From Geoglobus sp. (GTDB taxonomy: Archaea; Halobacteriota; Archaeoglobi; Archaeoglobales; Archaeoglobaceae), in NCBI GenBank assembly GCA_015523645.1, contig WAJY01000083.1, positions 1 to 23,304 of the forward strand: a stretch of DNA of 23,304 nucleotides. The letters run 5' to 3'. Position numbers and translations under genes: made by a program. Shown one piece after another: positions 6,400 through 20,549 of the stretch; the stretch's first letter is position 1, and each line of letters starts with the position of its first letter. The notes below the pieces were generated by a model. It saw only the letters and a list, made by a program, of their open reading frames with translations. It was not told where the DNA came from and did no database searches.

Positions 6400-7290
6400 T
6401 TCGATATTTGCAAGATCTTCAGCTACCTCGACATTTTCAAAAACCTTTCTAGCGTCTTCTAGTAATGGTAATGTATCTTTTGAGTATCTTGCGCTTATGT
6501 GGGTTAGGTAAAGTCTTTTAACACCAGCAAGCCTTGCTATTTCTCCAGCCTCTCTTGCAGTGGAGTGTTTGGTTATTTCAGCCCATTCTTGAAGATCTGA
6601 GGTAAAGGATGAGTCATGTATAAGCAGATCAGCATTTCTGGAAATTTCTATCGTTTTTTTAATCGGTCTTGTATCACCGGTATAGACTACTCTCCTCCCT
6701 CTAACAATCCCATCTGTCACCATTTCAGGTGTGATTCTCCTACCCTCTATCACAACTTCATTGCCTTCAGCGAGCTTTTTATAGAGGGGTCCGGGCTTTA
6801 TTCCCAGCTCTATTGCCTTTTTTGGGGAAAATCTGTAGAAATCATCCTCAATCAGTGCATATCCAACACTCTTCACCACATGCTTTGTCTCAAAAGCCTC
6901 AATTCTGAATCTCTGAAATCTCACACTCTCTCCATCTTTTAACTCTCTCACATTAATCCTGAAGTCGAGATTTTCATAACCGAATTCTGAAAAAAGTCCC
7001 TCAAGAAATTTCGGCTCAGGACAAAAGACATTTAGATCAGCCTTCCTTCCGTTTAATGACATCGATTCTATCAGCCCAAAGATCCCTATGAAGTGGTCTG
7101 TATGCATGTGGGTTATAAATATCGAATTTATGGAGAATCCTGTTTTTGCCTTCATCATCTGCCTTTGTGTTCCTTCACCACAATCAAACAGAAATTTTTC
7201 ACCACCGAATGAAATGAAAATGGAAGAAGTGTTTCTCTCAACAGTTGGAACCGTGCCGGAGGTTCCAAGAAACTGAATCCTTAATTGCAT
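6379..7290 (-). CDS. rnz: Ribonuclease Z (tRNA 3' endonuclease)
   Basis: 303 residues, the short-form tRNase Z length. It cuts tRNA precursors just after the discriminator base so that CCA can be added; both tRNAs in this window lack an encoded CCA and would be substrates. Metallo-beta-lactamase ligands are visible: HMHTDH (His61, His63, Asp65, His66), His137 in KHVVKSVGY, Asp206 in VYTGDTRP, and His264 in YLTHISARY. The HST motif at His242 is typical of RNase Z. The N-terminal FLGTSGTVPT is also characteristic. It lies 6 nt after rps10 with only a weak ribosome binding site, so it looks like the last gene of the informational cluster. Its 3' end overlaps ccdA by 21 nt tail-to-tail. Confidence 0.95.
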   Translation of the reverse strand: MQLRIQFLGTSGTVPTVERNTSSIFISFGGEKFLFDCGEGTQRQMMKAKTGFSINSIFITHMHTDHFIGIFGLIESMSLNGRKADLNVFCPEPKFLEGLFSEFGYENLDFRINVRELKDGESVRFQRFRIEAFETKHVVKSVGYALIEDDFYRFSPKKAIELGIKPGPLYKKLAEGNEVVIEGRRITPEMVTDGIVRGRRVVYTGDTRPIKKTIEISRNADLLIHDSSFTSDLQEWAEITKHSTAREAGEIARLAGVKRLYLTHISARYSKDTLPLLEDARKVFENVEVAEDLANIELNRKNR

Positions 7291-7296
7291 AAAGAA

Positions 7297-7617
7297 CTAG
7301 CTTTCCAAGACTATTTCTATGTTGACATCCTTAGGAACCTGAATTCTCATGATCTGTCTTAAAGCCCTTTCATCTGCTGCAATATCAATCAATCTCTTAT
7401 GGATTCTCATCTCCCAATGATCCCAGGTCTCGCTTCCCTCACCATCTGGTGACTTTCTCACAGGCACAACCAATCTTTTTGTTGGTAATGGAATAGGACC
7501 GCTTATCTCAACTCCGGTTTTTAAGGCAATCTCTCTTATCTGACTGCATATTCTGTCAAGATCCTGAGGATTCAATCCAGAAAGCCTTATTCTTGCTCGG
7601 TAACCCTTAATTGCCAT
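7297..7617 (-). CDS. rps10: Small ribosomal subunit protein uS10
   Basis: 106 residues, normal for archaeal S10. Conserved stretches include KARIRLSG-like [14 protein letters not shown], the long loop [18 protein letters not shown], and [13 protein letters not shown]. The protein is part of the small-subunit head, where the loop reaches into 16S rRNA. A GGGTGA ribosome binding site stands 6 nt before the ATG, in the 27-nt gap after tuf. The order fusA-tuf-rps10 is the classical archaeal str-type arrangement. rnz follows after 6 nt. Confidence 0.96.
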   Translation of the reverse strand: MAIKGYRARIRLSGLNPQDLDRICSQIREIALKTGVEISGPIPLPTKRLVVPVRKSPDGEGSETWDHWEMRIHKRLIDIAADERALRQIMRIQVPKDVNIEIVLES

Positions 7618-7644
7618 GAAAATTCACCCAAAAAATAAAAAGGG

Positions 7645-8916
7645 TTAACCTCTTGGGGTTAAGTCAAGCACCATACCTGCTGCAACGGTCATTCCCATAT
7701 CCCTAATCGCAAATCTGCCTAGAGGGGGAATGTCCTTCACCTTCTCTATTACCATGGGTCTTGTTGGCTGTAATTTTACCACAGCAGCATCTCCTGTCTT
7801 GAGGAACTGGGGATTCTCCTCCTTTGTCTGCCCAGTCTTTGGATCAATCTTCTTCTGAAGCTCGACAAACTGGCATGCAACTTGGGCTGTATGGGCATGA
7901 ACAACTGGGGTATAGCCAACTGTTATTGCTGTTGGGTGCTGTAGGACAACAATTTGAGCTGTGAAATCTCTAACAACTGTTGGTGGACTGTCTGGATGTC
8001 CTGCAACGTCGCCCCTTCTTATGTCATTCTTGCTCACACCCCTAACATTAAAGCCAATGTTATCGCCAGGCTCAGCTTGCGGAATGGCTTCATGGTGCAT
8101 CTCAATGCTCTTCACCTCTCCGCTAACCCCTGCAGGGTTGAAGACAACCTTGTCTCCAGTTTTCAGGATGCCAGTTTCAACCCTTCCTACTGGAACAGTA
8201 CCCACACCGCTTATCGAGTAAACATCCTGTATCGGAATTCTGAGTGGTTTGTCAACCAGCTTCTCAGGTGGCTTGAGAGCATCAATAGCCTCGAAGATTG
8301 TCGGTCCATTATACCAAGGCGTTTTATCACTCTTCTTCAACACATTGTCTCCGTAGTATGCTGAGACTGGAATGAAAGGAGCCTGATCTGGCTTGTATCC
8401 TACAAGCTGAATTAGCTTTGCAACTGCATCCTTGCACTTTTCAAACTCCTTTTGATCGTAATTTACCCTGTCCATCTTGTTTATTGCAACAATTAGCTGG
8501 TTGATTCCGAGTGTTCTTGCCAGAAAGACATGCTCTTTAGTCTGAGCCATCACTCCATCGACAACATCAACAACGAGTATTGCCGCATCAGCCTGACTTG
8601 CTCCGGTTATCATGTTCTTTATGAAGTCTCTGTGCCCAGGACAGTCGACAATCGTTACCTCATACTTCTGCGTTAAGAATTTTCTATGGGCTACATCAAT
8701 TGTTAATCCTCTTTCCCTCTCCTCCTTCAACCTGTCCATGACCCATGCAAATTCAAAAGTAGCCTTCCCTTTTTCCTGAGCCTCCTTTCTGTATTTCTCA
8801 ATTATGTGCTCCGGTATCTCACCGGCATCGTAGAGAAGTCTTCCAATCAGTGTAGACTTCCCGTGATCTACATGTCCGATCATTGCAATGTTAATATGCT
8901 CCTTCTCCTTTGCCAT
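7645..8916 (-). CDS. tuf: Translation elongation factor EF-1A (aEF1A/EF-Tu)
   Basis: 423 residues. This GTPase carries aminoacyl-tRNA to the ribosomal A site. G motifs are GHVDHGKS (14-21), the switch II segment DCPGH (91-95) and NKMD (146-149). The switch I region shows the eukaryote/archaeal insertion after the P-loop ([19 protein letters not shown]). The start has a strong GGAGGTGA ribosome binding site. A TATA-like box at 8957-8964 in the 52-nt gap after fusA suggests an extra promoter for this highly expressed protein, with a leader of about 18 nt. It lies between fusA and rps10. Confidence 0.98.
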   Translation of the reverse strand: MAKEKEHINIAMIGHVDHGKSTLIGRLLYDAGEIPEHIIEKYRKEAQEKGKATFEFAWVMDRLKEERERGLTIDVAHRKFLTQKYEVTIVDCPGHRDFIKNMITGASQADAAILVVDVVDGVMAQTKEHVFLARTLGINQLIVAINKMDRVNYDQKEFEKCKDAVAKLIQLVGYKPDQAPFIPVSAYYGDNVLKKSDKTPWYNGPTIFEAIDALKPPEKLVDKPLRIPIQDVYSISGVGTVPVGRVETGILKTGDKVVFNPAGVSGEVKSIEMHHEAIPQAEPGDNIGFNVRGVSKNDIRRGDVAGHPDSPPTVVRDFTAQIVVLQHPTAITVGYTPVVHAHTAQVACQFVELQKKIDPKTGQTKEENPQFLKTGDAAVVKLQPTRPMVIEKVKDIPPLGRFAIRDMGMTVAAGMVLDLTPRG

Positions 8917-8956
8917 ATTTATTCACCTCCTTTCTCAGACTTAAGAAATTAGAGGG

Positions 8957-8964
8957 TTTATAAA
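8957..8964 (-). promoter_or_regulatory. Possible internal promoter (TATA box) for tuf
   Basis: TTTATAAA on the minus strand, preceded by a purine-rich BRE-like GAAAG, lies just upstream of tuf in the longest gap of the fusA-tuf-rps10 section. Expected transcription start is near 8934, which leaves the GGAGGTGA ribosome binding site in a short leader. Confidence 0.45.
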
Positions 8965-8968
8965 ACTT

Positions 8969-11155
8969 TCACCCAATGAAATCCTCAGGCTTAGGAATCT
9001 CAAGTTTCAAGCCTTTTCTCTGTCTGACTTCCATTACAAACTGCTCAAACAAGCTTTGAGGGACTTGTTCGAAACCTGCAAATTCTACACTCCAAATAGC
9101 CTTTCCTGAAGTGGCGCTTCTTATGTCTCCAGCAAAACCAAACATCTCCTTAACCGGAGCCTTTGCAATCACCGTAACTAAGTCCCCTTCAGAATTGATC
9201 TCAAGTACTTGCCCTCTTCTACCCTGTATTTCTCTTGTAACAGCCCCCATCATATCCTGAGGAACTGTGATGTAGACTTTCTGGTACGGTTCAAGCAGAG
9301 CCGGGTTGGCTTGGAGAAGGGCTGCAAATATAGCAGATCTCACAGCAGGAATCACTTGAGCAGGTCCTCTATGAACTGCATCCTCATGAAGCTTGCAGTC
9401 AACCAGCTTCACCTTTAGCCCATGAACAGGCTCTCTCGCAATTGGTCCAGCCTGCATAGCCTCTCTGAAACCTTCAAGTATGAGCTCCATTGTCTCATGC
9501 AGATACTGTATGCCTTTTGTAACATCAACGAAAATGTTTCCCTCAAAGTATTCCTGAATTCCAGCAGCCTCCTCTCCAGGAAGTCCAGCCTCCTGAAGGA
9601 TTCTCCTCCTTTCCTTCTTCTCCATTTTCATGCTGACCTCTCCTTCCTTGAATCTCTGTATCACCTCGCTCGGGCAAGGCTCAACAACAATGTAAAATCT
9701 GTTGTGCTTGTTCGGTGACTTTCCTTCAACAACTGGTGAGGTTGTGTTTACAGTCTCCCTAAAAACAACAATCGGTGGTGATGTCTTCACCTCAAGTCCA
9801 AAGTCCCTTCTTATTCTCTCAACCTTAACCTCAAGATGGAGCTCTCCCATACCGCTTATCAGATGTTCTCCTGTCTCTTCATTCAGTGTAATGTGAAGTG
9901 TTGGGTCTTCCTTGGCTAGCTTCCTCAAAACTTCAATCAGCTTAGGCAAGTCTCTTGGATTCTTTGCCTCTATAGCCATTGTGACAACAGGTTCGCTGTA
10001 GTGTCTTATGCTTTCAAAAGGTTCCATGTCCTCAACCGAAGAGCATGTGGAGCCTGCAGAAGCATCCTTAAAGCCGACTATTGCCACAATGTTGCCGGCA
10101 GGTATCTCATCGACCTCAACCCTCTTTGGACCCATAAACAGACCGACTGTCTGTGCTCTGTTCTTAGTTTTCTTGTCAAGAATGTGAAGCTCCATTCCAG
10201 GCTTTAGAGTTCCACTGAAGAGTCTTCCAACGGCAATCTCACCTGCATGAGGGTCTGAAACTATCTTTGTAATCATCAGAGACACAGGACCTTTAGGATC
10301 GCAGTTCACCATCGCTCTTCCAACCTCTGAATTGATATCGCCTTTCCATATTGTCTGTATTCTCCTTTTTTGAGCCTCTATCGGTGATGGTAGGTGTCTT
10401 ATCACCATGTCCAGAACAACCTTGAAAAGTGGGCTCTTCTTTGCTAAACTCTTTGAATCATCTGATTTGAGGTACTCATAGACCTCCTTGAATCCTATAC
10501 CTGTGTCTTTCATTGCCGGAACGCTCACAGCCCAGTTGTATAATGCGGAGCCGAATGCAACACTGCCATTTGAGACATCAAGCCTCCACTCATCATACAT
10601 CTCAGGCTTGGAAGATTTTATGAATCTGTTAACATCAGAAATGACCTTGATGAACCTCTTCTGCATCTCCTCCGGAGAGACCTCAAGTTCCCGAATAAGT
10701 CTGTCAACCTTGTTCACAAACAAAACTGGTTTGACGTTCTCCTTCAACGCCTGTCTCAATACCGTCTCTGTCTGTGGCATTATACCTTCAACTGCATCTA
10801 TGACGACTATAACGCCATCCACAGCTCTCATGGCTCTTGTAACTTCTCCACCAAAGTCCACATGCCCGGGAGTGTCTATCAGGTTTATCAGAAATTCCTC
10901 CCCGCCGTATTCATGTACCATGGAAACGCTTGCAGAATTTATTGTGATTCCCCTCTCTTGTTCCTGAGAGTCAAAATCCAAGTATAGCTGTCTTCCTGCA
11001 AGCTCTTCGCTTATCATTCCAGCTCCAGCAAGAAGGTTGTCAGAAAGGGTGGTTTTTCCGTGGTCTATGTGTGCCACTATTCCCATGTTCCTTATTTTCT
11101 CTGGCTTGTACATTAGCTCTTTAATCCTGTCAATCATTTTCTTTGCTCTTGTCAT
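8969..11155 (-). CDS. fusA: Translation elongation factor EF-2
   Basis: 728 residues, the archaeal EF-2 length. It drives ribosomal translocation by GTP hydrolysis. The G1 motif is AHIDHGKT (28-35), followed by RGITI, DTPGH and NKVDR. Domain IV carries [15 protein letters not shown], where His595 is the expected diphthamide site. The C-terminus ([13 protein letters not shown]) matches the archaeal/eukaryotic ending. The start ATG follows AGGTGATCC, and the stop TGA of rps7 lies inside that ribosome binding site. The same 14-nt junction sequence AGGTGATCCAATGA precedes rps7. Confidence 0.98.
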   Translation of the reverse strand: MTRAKKMIDRIKELMYKPEKIRNMGIVAHIDHGKTTLSDNLLAGAGMISEELAGRQLYLDFDSQEQERGITINSASVSMVHEYGGEEFLINLIDTPGHVDFGGEVTRAMRAVDGVIVVIDAVEGIMPQTETVLRQALKENVKPVLFVNKVDRLIRELEVSPEEMQKRFIKVISDVNRFIKSSKPEMYDEWRLDVSNGSVAFGSALYNWAVSVPAMKDTGIGFKEVYEYLKSDDSKSLAKKSPLFKVVLDMVIRHLPSPIEAQKRRIQTIWKGDINSEVGRAMVNCDPKGPVSLMITKIVSDPHAGEIAVGRLFSGTLKPGMELHILDKKTKNRAQTVGLFMGPKRVEVDEIPAGNIVAIVGFKDASAGSTCSSVEDMEPFESIRHYSEPVVTMAIEAKNPRDLPKLIEVLRKLAKEDPTLHITLNEETGEHLISGMGELHLEVKVERIRRDFGLEVKTSPPIVVFRETVNTTSPVVEGKSPNKHNRFYIVVEPCPSEVIQRFKEGEVSMKMEKKERRRILQEAGLPGEEAAGIQEYFEGNIFVDVTKGIQYLHETMELILEGFREAMQAGPIAREPVHGLKVKLVDCKLHEDAVHRGPAQVIPAVRSAIFAALLQANPALLEPYQKVYITVPQDMMGAVTREIQGRRGQVLEINSEGDLVTVIAKAPVKEMFGFAGDIRSATSGKAIWSVEFAGFEQVPQSLFEQFVMEVRQRKGLKLEIPKPEDFIG

Positions 11156-11159
11156 TGGA

Positions 11160-11744
11160 TCACCTGGCAGATTTGGCTACCCTCTCAACCTCCTCCTTCT
11201 TAGCTATCGCATAGCTCCTGCTCTCGTTATTCGCAGCCGCAATAATCTCATCTGCAAGACAAACAGCAATGCTCTTTTTTGACTTGAAAGATGCTCTTCT
11301 GGCTCCCTCAGCTATGTTTCTCAGTGCAACATCAACCCTCCTTGAGCTTGATGTGTCAACTGACTTTGGAACTGCAATGCCACCATATTTGAGCCTTACA
11401 ACCTCCTCTCTCGGTCCCGCATTTATTATTGCATCAACAAGAACCTGAATTGGGTTTTTCTTCGTTCTCTTCTCTATTATCTCAAAAGCCTCTTTGACAA
11501 TGTTGTAGGCGAGCATCTTCTTTCCAGTGTTGTGCTCCTTCCTCATAACCTTGTTTATCAGCCTTTCCACGATGAACACATTCTGCTTTGAAAAGGGAAT
11601 GTTTGCGTGTCTTCCATGGGTATGTGGAACAACTCTTGGCTGAAGGTTTATGTAGTTTTGAAGGGCTGGATCGTTTATCTCAACTTCACTTGCATCATAC
11701 TTCCCAAAAACCAGAAGATCTTCCTTTGTCAGCCCGTATTTCAT
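11160..11744 (-). CDS. rps7: Small ribosomal subunit protein uS7
   Basis: 194 residues, archaeal S7 length. Recognisable blocks are the [16 protein letters not shown] region, [13 protein letters not shown], and the C-terminal [23 protein letters not shown]. The protein nucleates assembly of the small-subunit head and lies near the exit site. It is set between rps12 and fusA, the conserved str order. The ATG is preceded by AGGTGATCC that contains the rps12 stop codon, so translation is probably coupled to rps12. Confidence 0.97.
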   Translation of the reverse strand: MKYGLTKEDLLVFGKYDASEVEINDPALQNYINLQPRVVPHTHGRHANIPFSKQNVFIVERLINKVMRKEHNTGKKMLAYNIVKEAFEIIEKRTKKNPIQVLVDAIINAGPREEVVRLKYGGIAVPKSVDTSSSRRVDVALRNIAEGARRASFKSKKSIAVCLADEIIAAANNESRSYAIAKKEEVERVAKSAR

Positions 11745-11748
11745 TGGA

Positions 11749-12177
11749 TCACCTCAGTCTTTTCTCCTTCTTTCCTTTCCAGAGTTCTTTCAGGCTTGTA
11801 TTGTTAACCTTAACAACCTTGAATCTCACACCTGGAATGTCTCCCATGCTCCTCCCCATTCTCCCTCCAATTCTTTCAATGATAACCTCATCATGCTCAT
11901 CTATAAAGTTGATCGATCCATCACCAGGTGTGAAGGCAGTAACCTGCTTTCCATTCTTTATCAGCTGGACTCGAACAGCCTTTCTTATTGCTGAATTCGG
12001 CTGTCTCGCTTCAATTCCCAGTTTTTCAAGGACTATACCCCTAGCCATTGGTGCACCCTCAAGGGGATCAGCCTTTACATTCAGCTCGAGCACTCTCCTC
12101 ACGTATCTTTTATCACTCCATCTGAACTTCTTCCTGTTTTCTATGAGCTTCCTTGCCGCAAACAGCCCCTTACCCAC
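11749..12177 (-). CDS. rps12: Small ribosomal subunit protein uS12
   Basis: 142 residues from GTG at 12177 ([10 protein letters not shown]...). A GTG at 12186 is in frame and would add three residues, but it lies within the Shine-Dalgarno GAGGTGATT itself. That sequence has the right 5-nt spacing to the GTG at 12177, so I prefer the shorter form. The S12 core [10 protein letters not shown] appears here as [15 protein letters not shown], followed by [15 protein letters not shown] and [10 protein letters not shown], the decoding-centre segments. The C-terminus is basic (KGKKEKRLR). Its stop codon lies within the ribosome binding site of rps7. Confidence 0.95.
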   Translation of the reverse strand: MGKGLFAARKLIENRKKFRWSDKRYVRRVLELNVKADPLEGAPMARGIVLEKLGIEARQPNSAIRKAVRVQLIKNGKQVTAFTPGDGSINFIDEHDEVIIERIGGRMGRSMGDIPGVRFKVVKVNNTSLKELWKGKKEKRLR

Positions 12178-12187
12178 CTGAATCACC

Positions 12188-12607
12188 TCATTTAACTATA
12201 ACATCATCAATATCGTGATGCCTTCTCACAAGCTCTTTGACTTTGTTTATATTTTTTCCGCCCTTCCCGATAACCAGACCCTTGTATTGGGCTGGAGCTT
12301 GGACGTAAGCTATTTTTCTGTCATCTTTGTTAATTATATTTACCCTTACTTTAACAGGTTTGAAAAGATTTGTCAGGAACTCTTCAGGATCATCGCTATG
12401 TTCGAGTATCTCAACCTTCTTTCCTATTATTTCCCTCGCCTTCTCAACATTGATTCCACCCTTTCCTATAGCCACTCCCATGTCTCCCTTTCTAACAAGA
12501 AAGACTATCTTGTCATCATAGACAAGGCAATCCTTGATGTTAGCTCCTGTCAGACTTTCGAAAAGAGCTATGTATCTTATACTTTCTGTTGAAAGTTTCA
12601 CTCCCAT
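12188..12607 (-). CDS. nusA: Archaeal NusA-like KH-domain transcription factor
   Basis: 139 residues. Archaeal NusA consists only of the two KH domains of bacterial NusA and lacks the N-terminal polymerase-binding and S1 domains. Both RNA-binding GXXG loops are visible: AIGKGGINV (about 47-54) and VIGKGGKNI (about 113-120). The location between rpl30e and rps12, behind the RNA polymerase genes, is the conserved archaeal position and supports a role in transcription elongation or termination. The start ATG has a GAGGGGAT ribosome binding site in the 33-nt gap after rpl30e. The stop TGA abuts the rps12 ribosome binding site (TGAGGTGAT). Confidence 0.94.
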   Translation of the reverse strand: MGVKLSTESIRYIALFESLTGANIKDCLVYDDKIVFLVRKGDMGVAIGKGGINVEKAREIIGKKVEILEHSDDPEEFLTNLFKPVKVRVNIINKDDRKIAYVQAPAQYKGLVIGKGGKNINKVKELVRRHHDIDDVIVK

Positions 12608-12640
12608 GCTATCCCCTCGATTGATTTTTCAGCCAGTCCT

Positions 12641-16682
<4,042 letters not shown>

Positions 16683-16691
16683 AAGACCACC

Positions 16692-18506
16692 TCACGCCTT
16701 GTCTCCAAGTATAAGTCTCGGGACAACAAACATTGATTTCATCTCATCGAGAAGAAGCTTGAAAGCATAGCTCATCTCCACAACATTGATGTCGCTGTCA
16801 TCATCACAAACCTTACAGTAGGGCATTCTTCTCCTGTAATCATAGGTTGCCACGTGCCCGCACTTATTGCATACCCAAACCTCAACCTTGTCAGATTCAT
16901 CGAGAAGTCTGTCTTTAAGCAGCAATGCTGCTCCATGCCCTATAAGCACATCCCTCTCCATCTCACCAAACCTCAGTCCGCCTTTTCTTGCCCTACCTTC
17001 TGTGGGCTGTCTTGTAAGGATTTGCACTGGACCTCTGCTTCTTGCATGAATCTTACTTGAAACCATGTGATACAACTTCTGATAGTAAATTACTCCAACA
17101 AATATGTCTGCGACTATCTTCTTTCCCGTTATTCCATCATAAAAGACCTCTTTTCCAGTGTGACTGAATCCGTGTTCAATCAAAGCTCTTCTTAGATCTT
17201 CCTCCCTTTCTCCGTGAAACGGTGTTCCATCAACCCTTCTAGCCTCCAAGCTCCCAACCTTCCCCCCAATCATCTCAAGAACGTGACCTACGGTCATTCT
17301 AGATGGAATTGCATGGGGATTGATTATCATGTCAGGCACAATTCCAGACTCACTGAAGGGCATGTCCTCTTCAGGAACTATCAAGCCAATAACGCCCTTC
17401 TGTCCGTGTCTTGAAGCAAATTTGTCACCAAGCTCGGGAATCCTTTGATCCCTCACTCTAACTTTGGCAAGTTTTGAGCCGTTTTCTGAGAGGGTTAGAA
17501 AGACAGCATCAACAATCCCCTTCTCATTGCTTCTCATTGTCACCGAGGTCTCTCTTCTCTTCTGCGGTGATACCCCAAGCTCTGTAGGCTCTTCAAGAAA
17601 CCTTGGAGGAGATGTCTTTCCTATTAGCACGTCGTCCGGTCCAACCTCTGTCTCAGGAAAAACCAGTCCATCCTCATCAAGGTGAATGTAAGCTTCGGCT
17701 CCTCTGTAACCGCTCACATCTGATGGAGGTATTTCAAATCTATCTTCCTGACCTCCCGGATATTTCATCTCCTCACTCTCATAGGTTCTGAAAAAATGAG
17801 ACCTTCCTAATCCTCTCTCGATTGTAGCCTTGTTGAATATCAATGCATCCTCTATGTTGTATCCTTCAAAGCTAACCACAGCAACGACAAAATTCTGACC
17901 TGCAGGTCTCTCATCGAACTTTATCTCCATCTGTGTGTCTGTGACAACTATCGGTTTTTGGGGGTAGTGAAGCAAATGTCCTCTCGTATCTGCTCTAAAC
18001 TTTAGGTTTGAATATGGCAAGCCAAGGCTCTGCTTTATCATTGCAGCACCCATTGTATTCCTAGGAGATGCGTTGTGTTCAGGATACGGAAGGCTTCCTG
18101 TGCATATACCAACAATCAGTGCTGGATCCACTTCTAGGTGTGTGTGCTCTGGAGTTAAGCTCTCAACATCTATAGCCACATATGCATTCTCCTCTTCTTC
18201 AGCATCAAGATATTCGATCTTCCCCTGTCTTACGAGATCGTCAAAGCTGATCTCACCTTTCTTTAACTTTTCAATATCTTCTTCTGTAACCAGAGGTTTT
18301 CCATTTTTAACGATGATGAGCGGTCTTCTTGCTCTGCCAGCATCTGTGTTTATCCTAACTTCATTCGAATCTTGGTAAAAAACAACATTAACCTGATGAC
18401 TCACCTTTCCCTTTCTCCTCATCTCTCTTATCTGATTTGCAAGCCTTTCTCCATCCTCAACAAAACCCACAAGAGCTCCGTTAACATAAACTCTACATTT
18501 ATCCAT
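16692..18506 (-). CDS. rpoB1: DNA-directed RNA polymerase subunit B' (Rpo2C)
   Basis: 604 residues from ATG at 18506. The TTG one codon upstream is less likely because GGGGTGAT sits 5 nt before the ATG. This is the C-terminal half of the second-largest subunit. Landmarks are [15 protein letters not shown], which lines the active centre, and a C-terminal zinc ribbon with Cys546, Cys549, Cys564 and Cys567 (CNKCG and CKVC). The separate B' and B'' genes are typical of methanogens, halophiles and Archaeoglobus, whereas the B gene is fused in Thermococcus and crenarchaea. The stop TGA lies beside the rpoA1 ribosome binding site. Confidence 0.97.
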   Translation of the reverse strand: MDKCRVYVNGALVGFVEDGERLANQIREMRRKGKVSHQVNVVFYQDSNEVRINTDAGRARRPLIIVKNGKPLVTEEDIEKLKKGEISFDDLVRQGKIEYLDAEEEENAYVAIDVESLTPEHTHLEVDPALIVGICTGSLPYPEHNASPRNTMGAAMIKQSLGLPYSNLKFRADTRGHLLHYPQKPIVVTDTQMEIKFDERPAGQNFVVAVVSFEGYNIEDALIFNKATIERGLGRSHFFRTYESEEMKYPGGQEDRFEIPPSDVSGYRGAEAYIHLDEDGLVFPETEVGPDDVLIGKTSPPRFLEEPTELGVSPQKRRETSVTMRSNEKGIVDAVFLTLSENGSKLAKVRVRDQRIPELGDKFASRHGQKGVIGLIVPEEDMPFSESGIVPDMIINPHAIPSRMTVGHVLEMIGGKVGSLEARRVDGTPFHGEREEDLRRALIEHGFSHTGKEVFYDGITGKKIVADIFVGVIYYQKLYHMVSSKIHARSRGPVQILTRQPTEGRARKGGLRFGEMERDVLIGHGAALLLKDRLLDESDKVEVWVCNKCGHVATYDYRRRMPYCKVCDDDSDINVVEMSYAFKLLLDEMKSMFVVPRLILGDKA

Positions 18507-18512
18507 CAAAAA

Positions 18513-19982
18513 TCACCCCTTTATTTGCTCAACACCAAGTCCTGCAAGCAGTCTTCTTATCTCTCTTTCATCAGTCCCGACACTAACCTCAGCGTATTCA
18601 GCAAAGTTCTTCACAAGTCCGCAATTTGGTCCTTCTGGAGTTTCACTTGGGCATATTCTTCCAAACTGGGTTGGGTGTAGGTCTCTCGCCTCAAAATGTG
18701 GTTGTGATCTTGATAGAGGCGAAATGACCCTTCTTAGCTGGGAGAGGATGCTTATGTAATTGTGTCTGTCTATAAGCTGAGATACACCAGTTCTTCCACC
18801 AACCCAGTTTCCTGTTGCCATCGGGTGCATTATTCTGTCAGTCAGAACATCACTTCTAACAGCTGTTGACATCTTCATAGATCTTCCTCTCACCTTGGCT
18901 CTTTCAAGCTGGTACTTCACATCCTTTATAAGCCTGAGAAAAGCAACTCTGAATATTTCCTCCATCAGATCTCCTGCAAGCTTCAACCTTTTGTTGGCAT
19001 AGTGGTCTTTATCATCCTCCCCCTTATATCCAAGATAGAACTCAAGAACAGCCTCAGCCATTCTAGCCAAGAAGAATGCTTTCGCCTTTCTTGATTCTTT
19101 ATCTATTCCTATATGGGGAAGGAAGTACTGATCGATAACTTGTTCAGCTCTCTGGAGTCTGTATTCCTTGCTTTGACCCGGAGCAACCCTTTTTCCAATG
19201 TAGTCTATTGCCTCGTCAGTTGTCTCAACCTCTGCAACCTCAACGTTTTCGAGCATAAACTTCATGATTTCAGGGTCTTTGCTAACCATTTCAACAATCT
19301 CCTGATCGCTTTCAATACCCAATGCCCTCATCATGACCACAAACTGTATGGGCTTTGGAATTTGTGGAAATGTCACCTCGAGTATGTTGCTCTTGTTTCT
19401 CTCAACAACGATCAATGCTCTATAACCGCTTCTCTGACTGAAGCATTTAGCCATCTCGATCTGTTCCCCATACCTCTCCTCTTTCTCAAGAAGTATTTTG
19501 TTTGGAGCGAGATCCTCCAGAGTCATTAATGCCCTCTCCGTCCCGTTAATTATGAAATATCCTCCAGGATCAAGGGGATCCTCACCAACAGAAATAGGAT
19601 CAACATCATTGAGGTTACAGATCTTTGACTTTATCATCACAGGCAGCATTCCTATCCTTACCCACTCCTCTTCCAGCTCTCTTCCGTCATCAACGACCCA
19701 GCACTGGAGAAAAAGGGGAGCAGAATACGTAAGATTCCTCAACCTTGCAACGGAGGGATAGAGAAGGCTTTCAGTTCCATCAGCCTCCTTTATAACGGGT
19801 CTTCCAACCTTTATCTGACCTAGCTTCACATAGGTATTTTCAATGTCCAGCTCAATTATTCCCTGCTCATCAATGACCCTCTGCAATCCCTCATCTATAA
19901 ATCTGTTGTATGAATCTATCTGATGCTTCACAAGTCTCTTATGTGTGAAATACGCTCTTGCAAGAACTCTACTATCATACAT
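18513..19982 (-). CDS. rpoB2: DNA-directed RNA polymerase subunit B'' (Rpo2N)
   Basis: 489 residues from ATG at 19982, which has GGTGG 5 nt upstream; the in-frame GTG at 19991 overlaps that site. This is the N-terminal half of the second-largest subunit. The sequence shows GYFIINGTERALMTLED and, near the C-terminus, RDLHPTQFGRICPSETPEG, the well-conserved fork/rifampicin-region block. The split from B' comes shortly after this block. It follows rpoH after 58 nt and its stop TGA lies inside the rpoB1 ribosome binding site GGGGTGAT. Confidence 0.97.
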   Translation of the reverse strand: MYDSRVLARAYFTHKRLVKHQIDSYNRFIDEGLQRVIDEQGIIELDIENTYVKLGQIKVGRPVIKEADGTESLLYPSVARLRNLTYSAPLFLQCWVVDDGRELEEEWVRIGMLPVMIKSKICNLNDVDPISVGEDPLDPGGYFIINGTERALMTLEDLAPNKILLEKEERYGEQIEMAKCFSQRSGYRALIVVERNKSNILEVTFPQIPKPIQFVVMMRALGIESDQEIVEMVSKDPEIMKFMLENVEVAEVETTDEAIDYIGKRVAPGQSKEYRLQRAEQVIDQYFLPHIGIDKESRKAKAFFLARMAEAVLEFYLGYKGEDDKDHYANKRLKLAGDLMEEIFRVAFLRLIKDVKYQLERAKVRGRSMKMSTAVRSDVLTDRIMHPMATGNWVGGRTGVSQLIDRHNYISILSQLRRVISPLSRSQPHFEARDLHPTQFGRICPSETPEGPNCGLVKNFAEYAEVSVGTDEREIRRLLAGLGVEQIKG

Positions 19983-20040
19983 CTTTACCACCCACTATCA
20001 TCAAAATTTTCTCCGGCTTTTTTACACTTCAATCTAAAAT

Positions 20041-20271
20041 TCATACCACAAGCCTGTAAGCTATGCTAACACCTACGAGTTCATCCTCTCTAATAATCCT
20101 GATTATGTTGCCTCTTTTCGCTCCCAGCTCCTTCACTATCGGATCGTCCACCCTAATCTTCGGGAGCTCCTCTTCCTTTACTCCCAGGGTTTCCAGTAAC
20201 TCCCTAGCCTCTTCCTCACTCAAAATCTCGTGCTTTGGCACTAATATGTGGTCCTGCAGTTTTACCTTCAT
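20041..20271 (-). CDS. rpoH: DNA-directed RNA polymerase subunit H (Rpo5)
   Basis: 76 residues, the usual size of archaeal subunit H, the counterpart of the C-terminal domain of eukaryotic RPB5. Typical are the start LQDHILVPKHEILSEEEA and the end GNIIRIIREDELVG...YRLVV. It helps form the lower jaw of the polymerase. A strong GGGAGGT ribosome binding site precedes the ATG. Only 25 nt separate it from the 3' end of tRNA-Lys, too little for a separate promoter unless its TATA box lay inside the tRNA gene. Co-transcription with the tRNA is therefore likely. Confidence 0.97.
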   Translation of the reverse strand: MKVKLQDHILVPKHEILSEEEARELLETLGVKEEELPKIRVDDPIVKELGAKRGNIIRIIREDELVGVSIAYRLVV

Positions 20272-20296
20272 ACCCTACCTCCCTGATGGGATAAAG

Positions 20297-20370
20297 CGGG
20301 CTCGACGGGATTTGAACCCGCGACCGACGGGTTAAAAGCCCGTCGCTCTGCCTGGCTGAGCTACGAGCCC
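20297..20370 (-). tRNA. tRNA-Lys (anticodon TTT)
   Basis: The minus strand gives a full 74-nt cloverleaf. The acceptor is GGGCTCG/CGAGCCC with discriminator G. The D arm is GCTC...GAGC. The anticodon stem ACGGG/CCCGT closes the loop CTTTTAA, so the anticodon is TTT. The T arm is GCGGGTTCAAATCCCGT. No intron or encoded CCA is present. It stands at the head of the RNA polymerase gene cluster, with its own TATA-like box upstream at 20395-20404. Confidence 0.96.
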
Positions 20371-20394
20371 TCTTCATTTCTCCAGCTCTACACG

Positions 20395-20404
20395 ATTTAA
20401 ATTT
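20395..20404 (-). promoter_or_regulatory. TATA box for tRNA-Lys and probably the RNA polymerase operon
   Basis: Minus-strand AAATTTAAAT is centred about 29 nt before the first base of tRNA-Lys, with an A-run upstream. It is the only good promoter candidate before rpoH, so it may drive both the tRNA and the following genes. Confidence 0.55.
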
Positions 20405-20549
20405 TTTTCGTGGAGTGAAGTGGTTTTGAAGAATGGATTATTAAATTTTTGGTAGCTTCTCTCATCAAATCTTCATAATCCGTTTCCCATCTCAAAATTA
20501 ATTTCACAAGCTTTATCAAGTGTTTTATTGGATTTAAGATGTTTTTCAC
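20397..20549 (-). pseudogene. Short coding-like minus-strand debris upstream of tRNA-Lys
   Basis: A 50-codon frame from GTG at 20549 to TAA at 20397-20399 reads VKNILNPIKHLIKLVKLILR followed by WETDYEDLMREATKNLII and ends HSTKKI. In a shifted frame just upstream (about 20584-20640) a coding-like SQGLYRLIGRLIEEIMLR ends in TGA. There is no ribosome binding site, and the stop falls inside the TATA box of tRNA-Lys. This looks like the worn remains of a small protein gene, but the composition is A/T-rich and chance is possible. I do not recognise the family. The rest of 20371-20676 shows nothing else beyond the tRNA promoter. Confidence 0.25.

Noticed and set aside
10488-10967. Plus-strand ORF (159 codons) antisense to fusA
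   Set aside because: Shadow frame over the conserved GTPase domain of EF-2.
11588-12181. Long plus-strand ORF (197 codons) antisense to rps7/rps12
   Set aside because: It is the reverse-frame shadow of two highly conserved ribosomal protein genes; composition is Ser/Leu-rich and not protein-like.
12178-12186. GTG at 12186 as the rps12 start
   Set aside because: The codon lies within the Shine-Dalgarno that is correctly spaced for GTG at 12177, and the shorter form begins like other S12 proteins.
18513-18513. Split of RNA polymerase B into two genes as a frameshift or error
   Set aside because: The junction has its own ribosome binding site and start codon; B''/B' splitting is established in Archaeoglobus, methanogens and halophiles.
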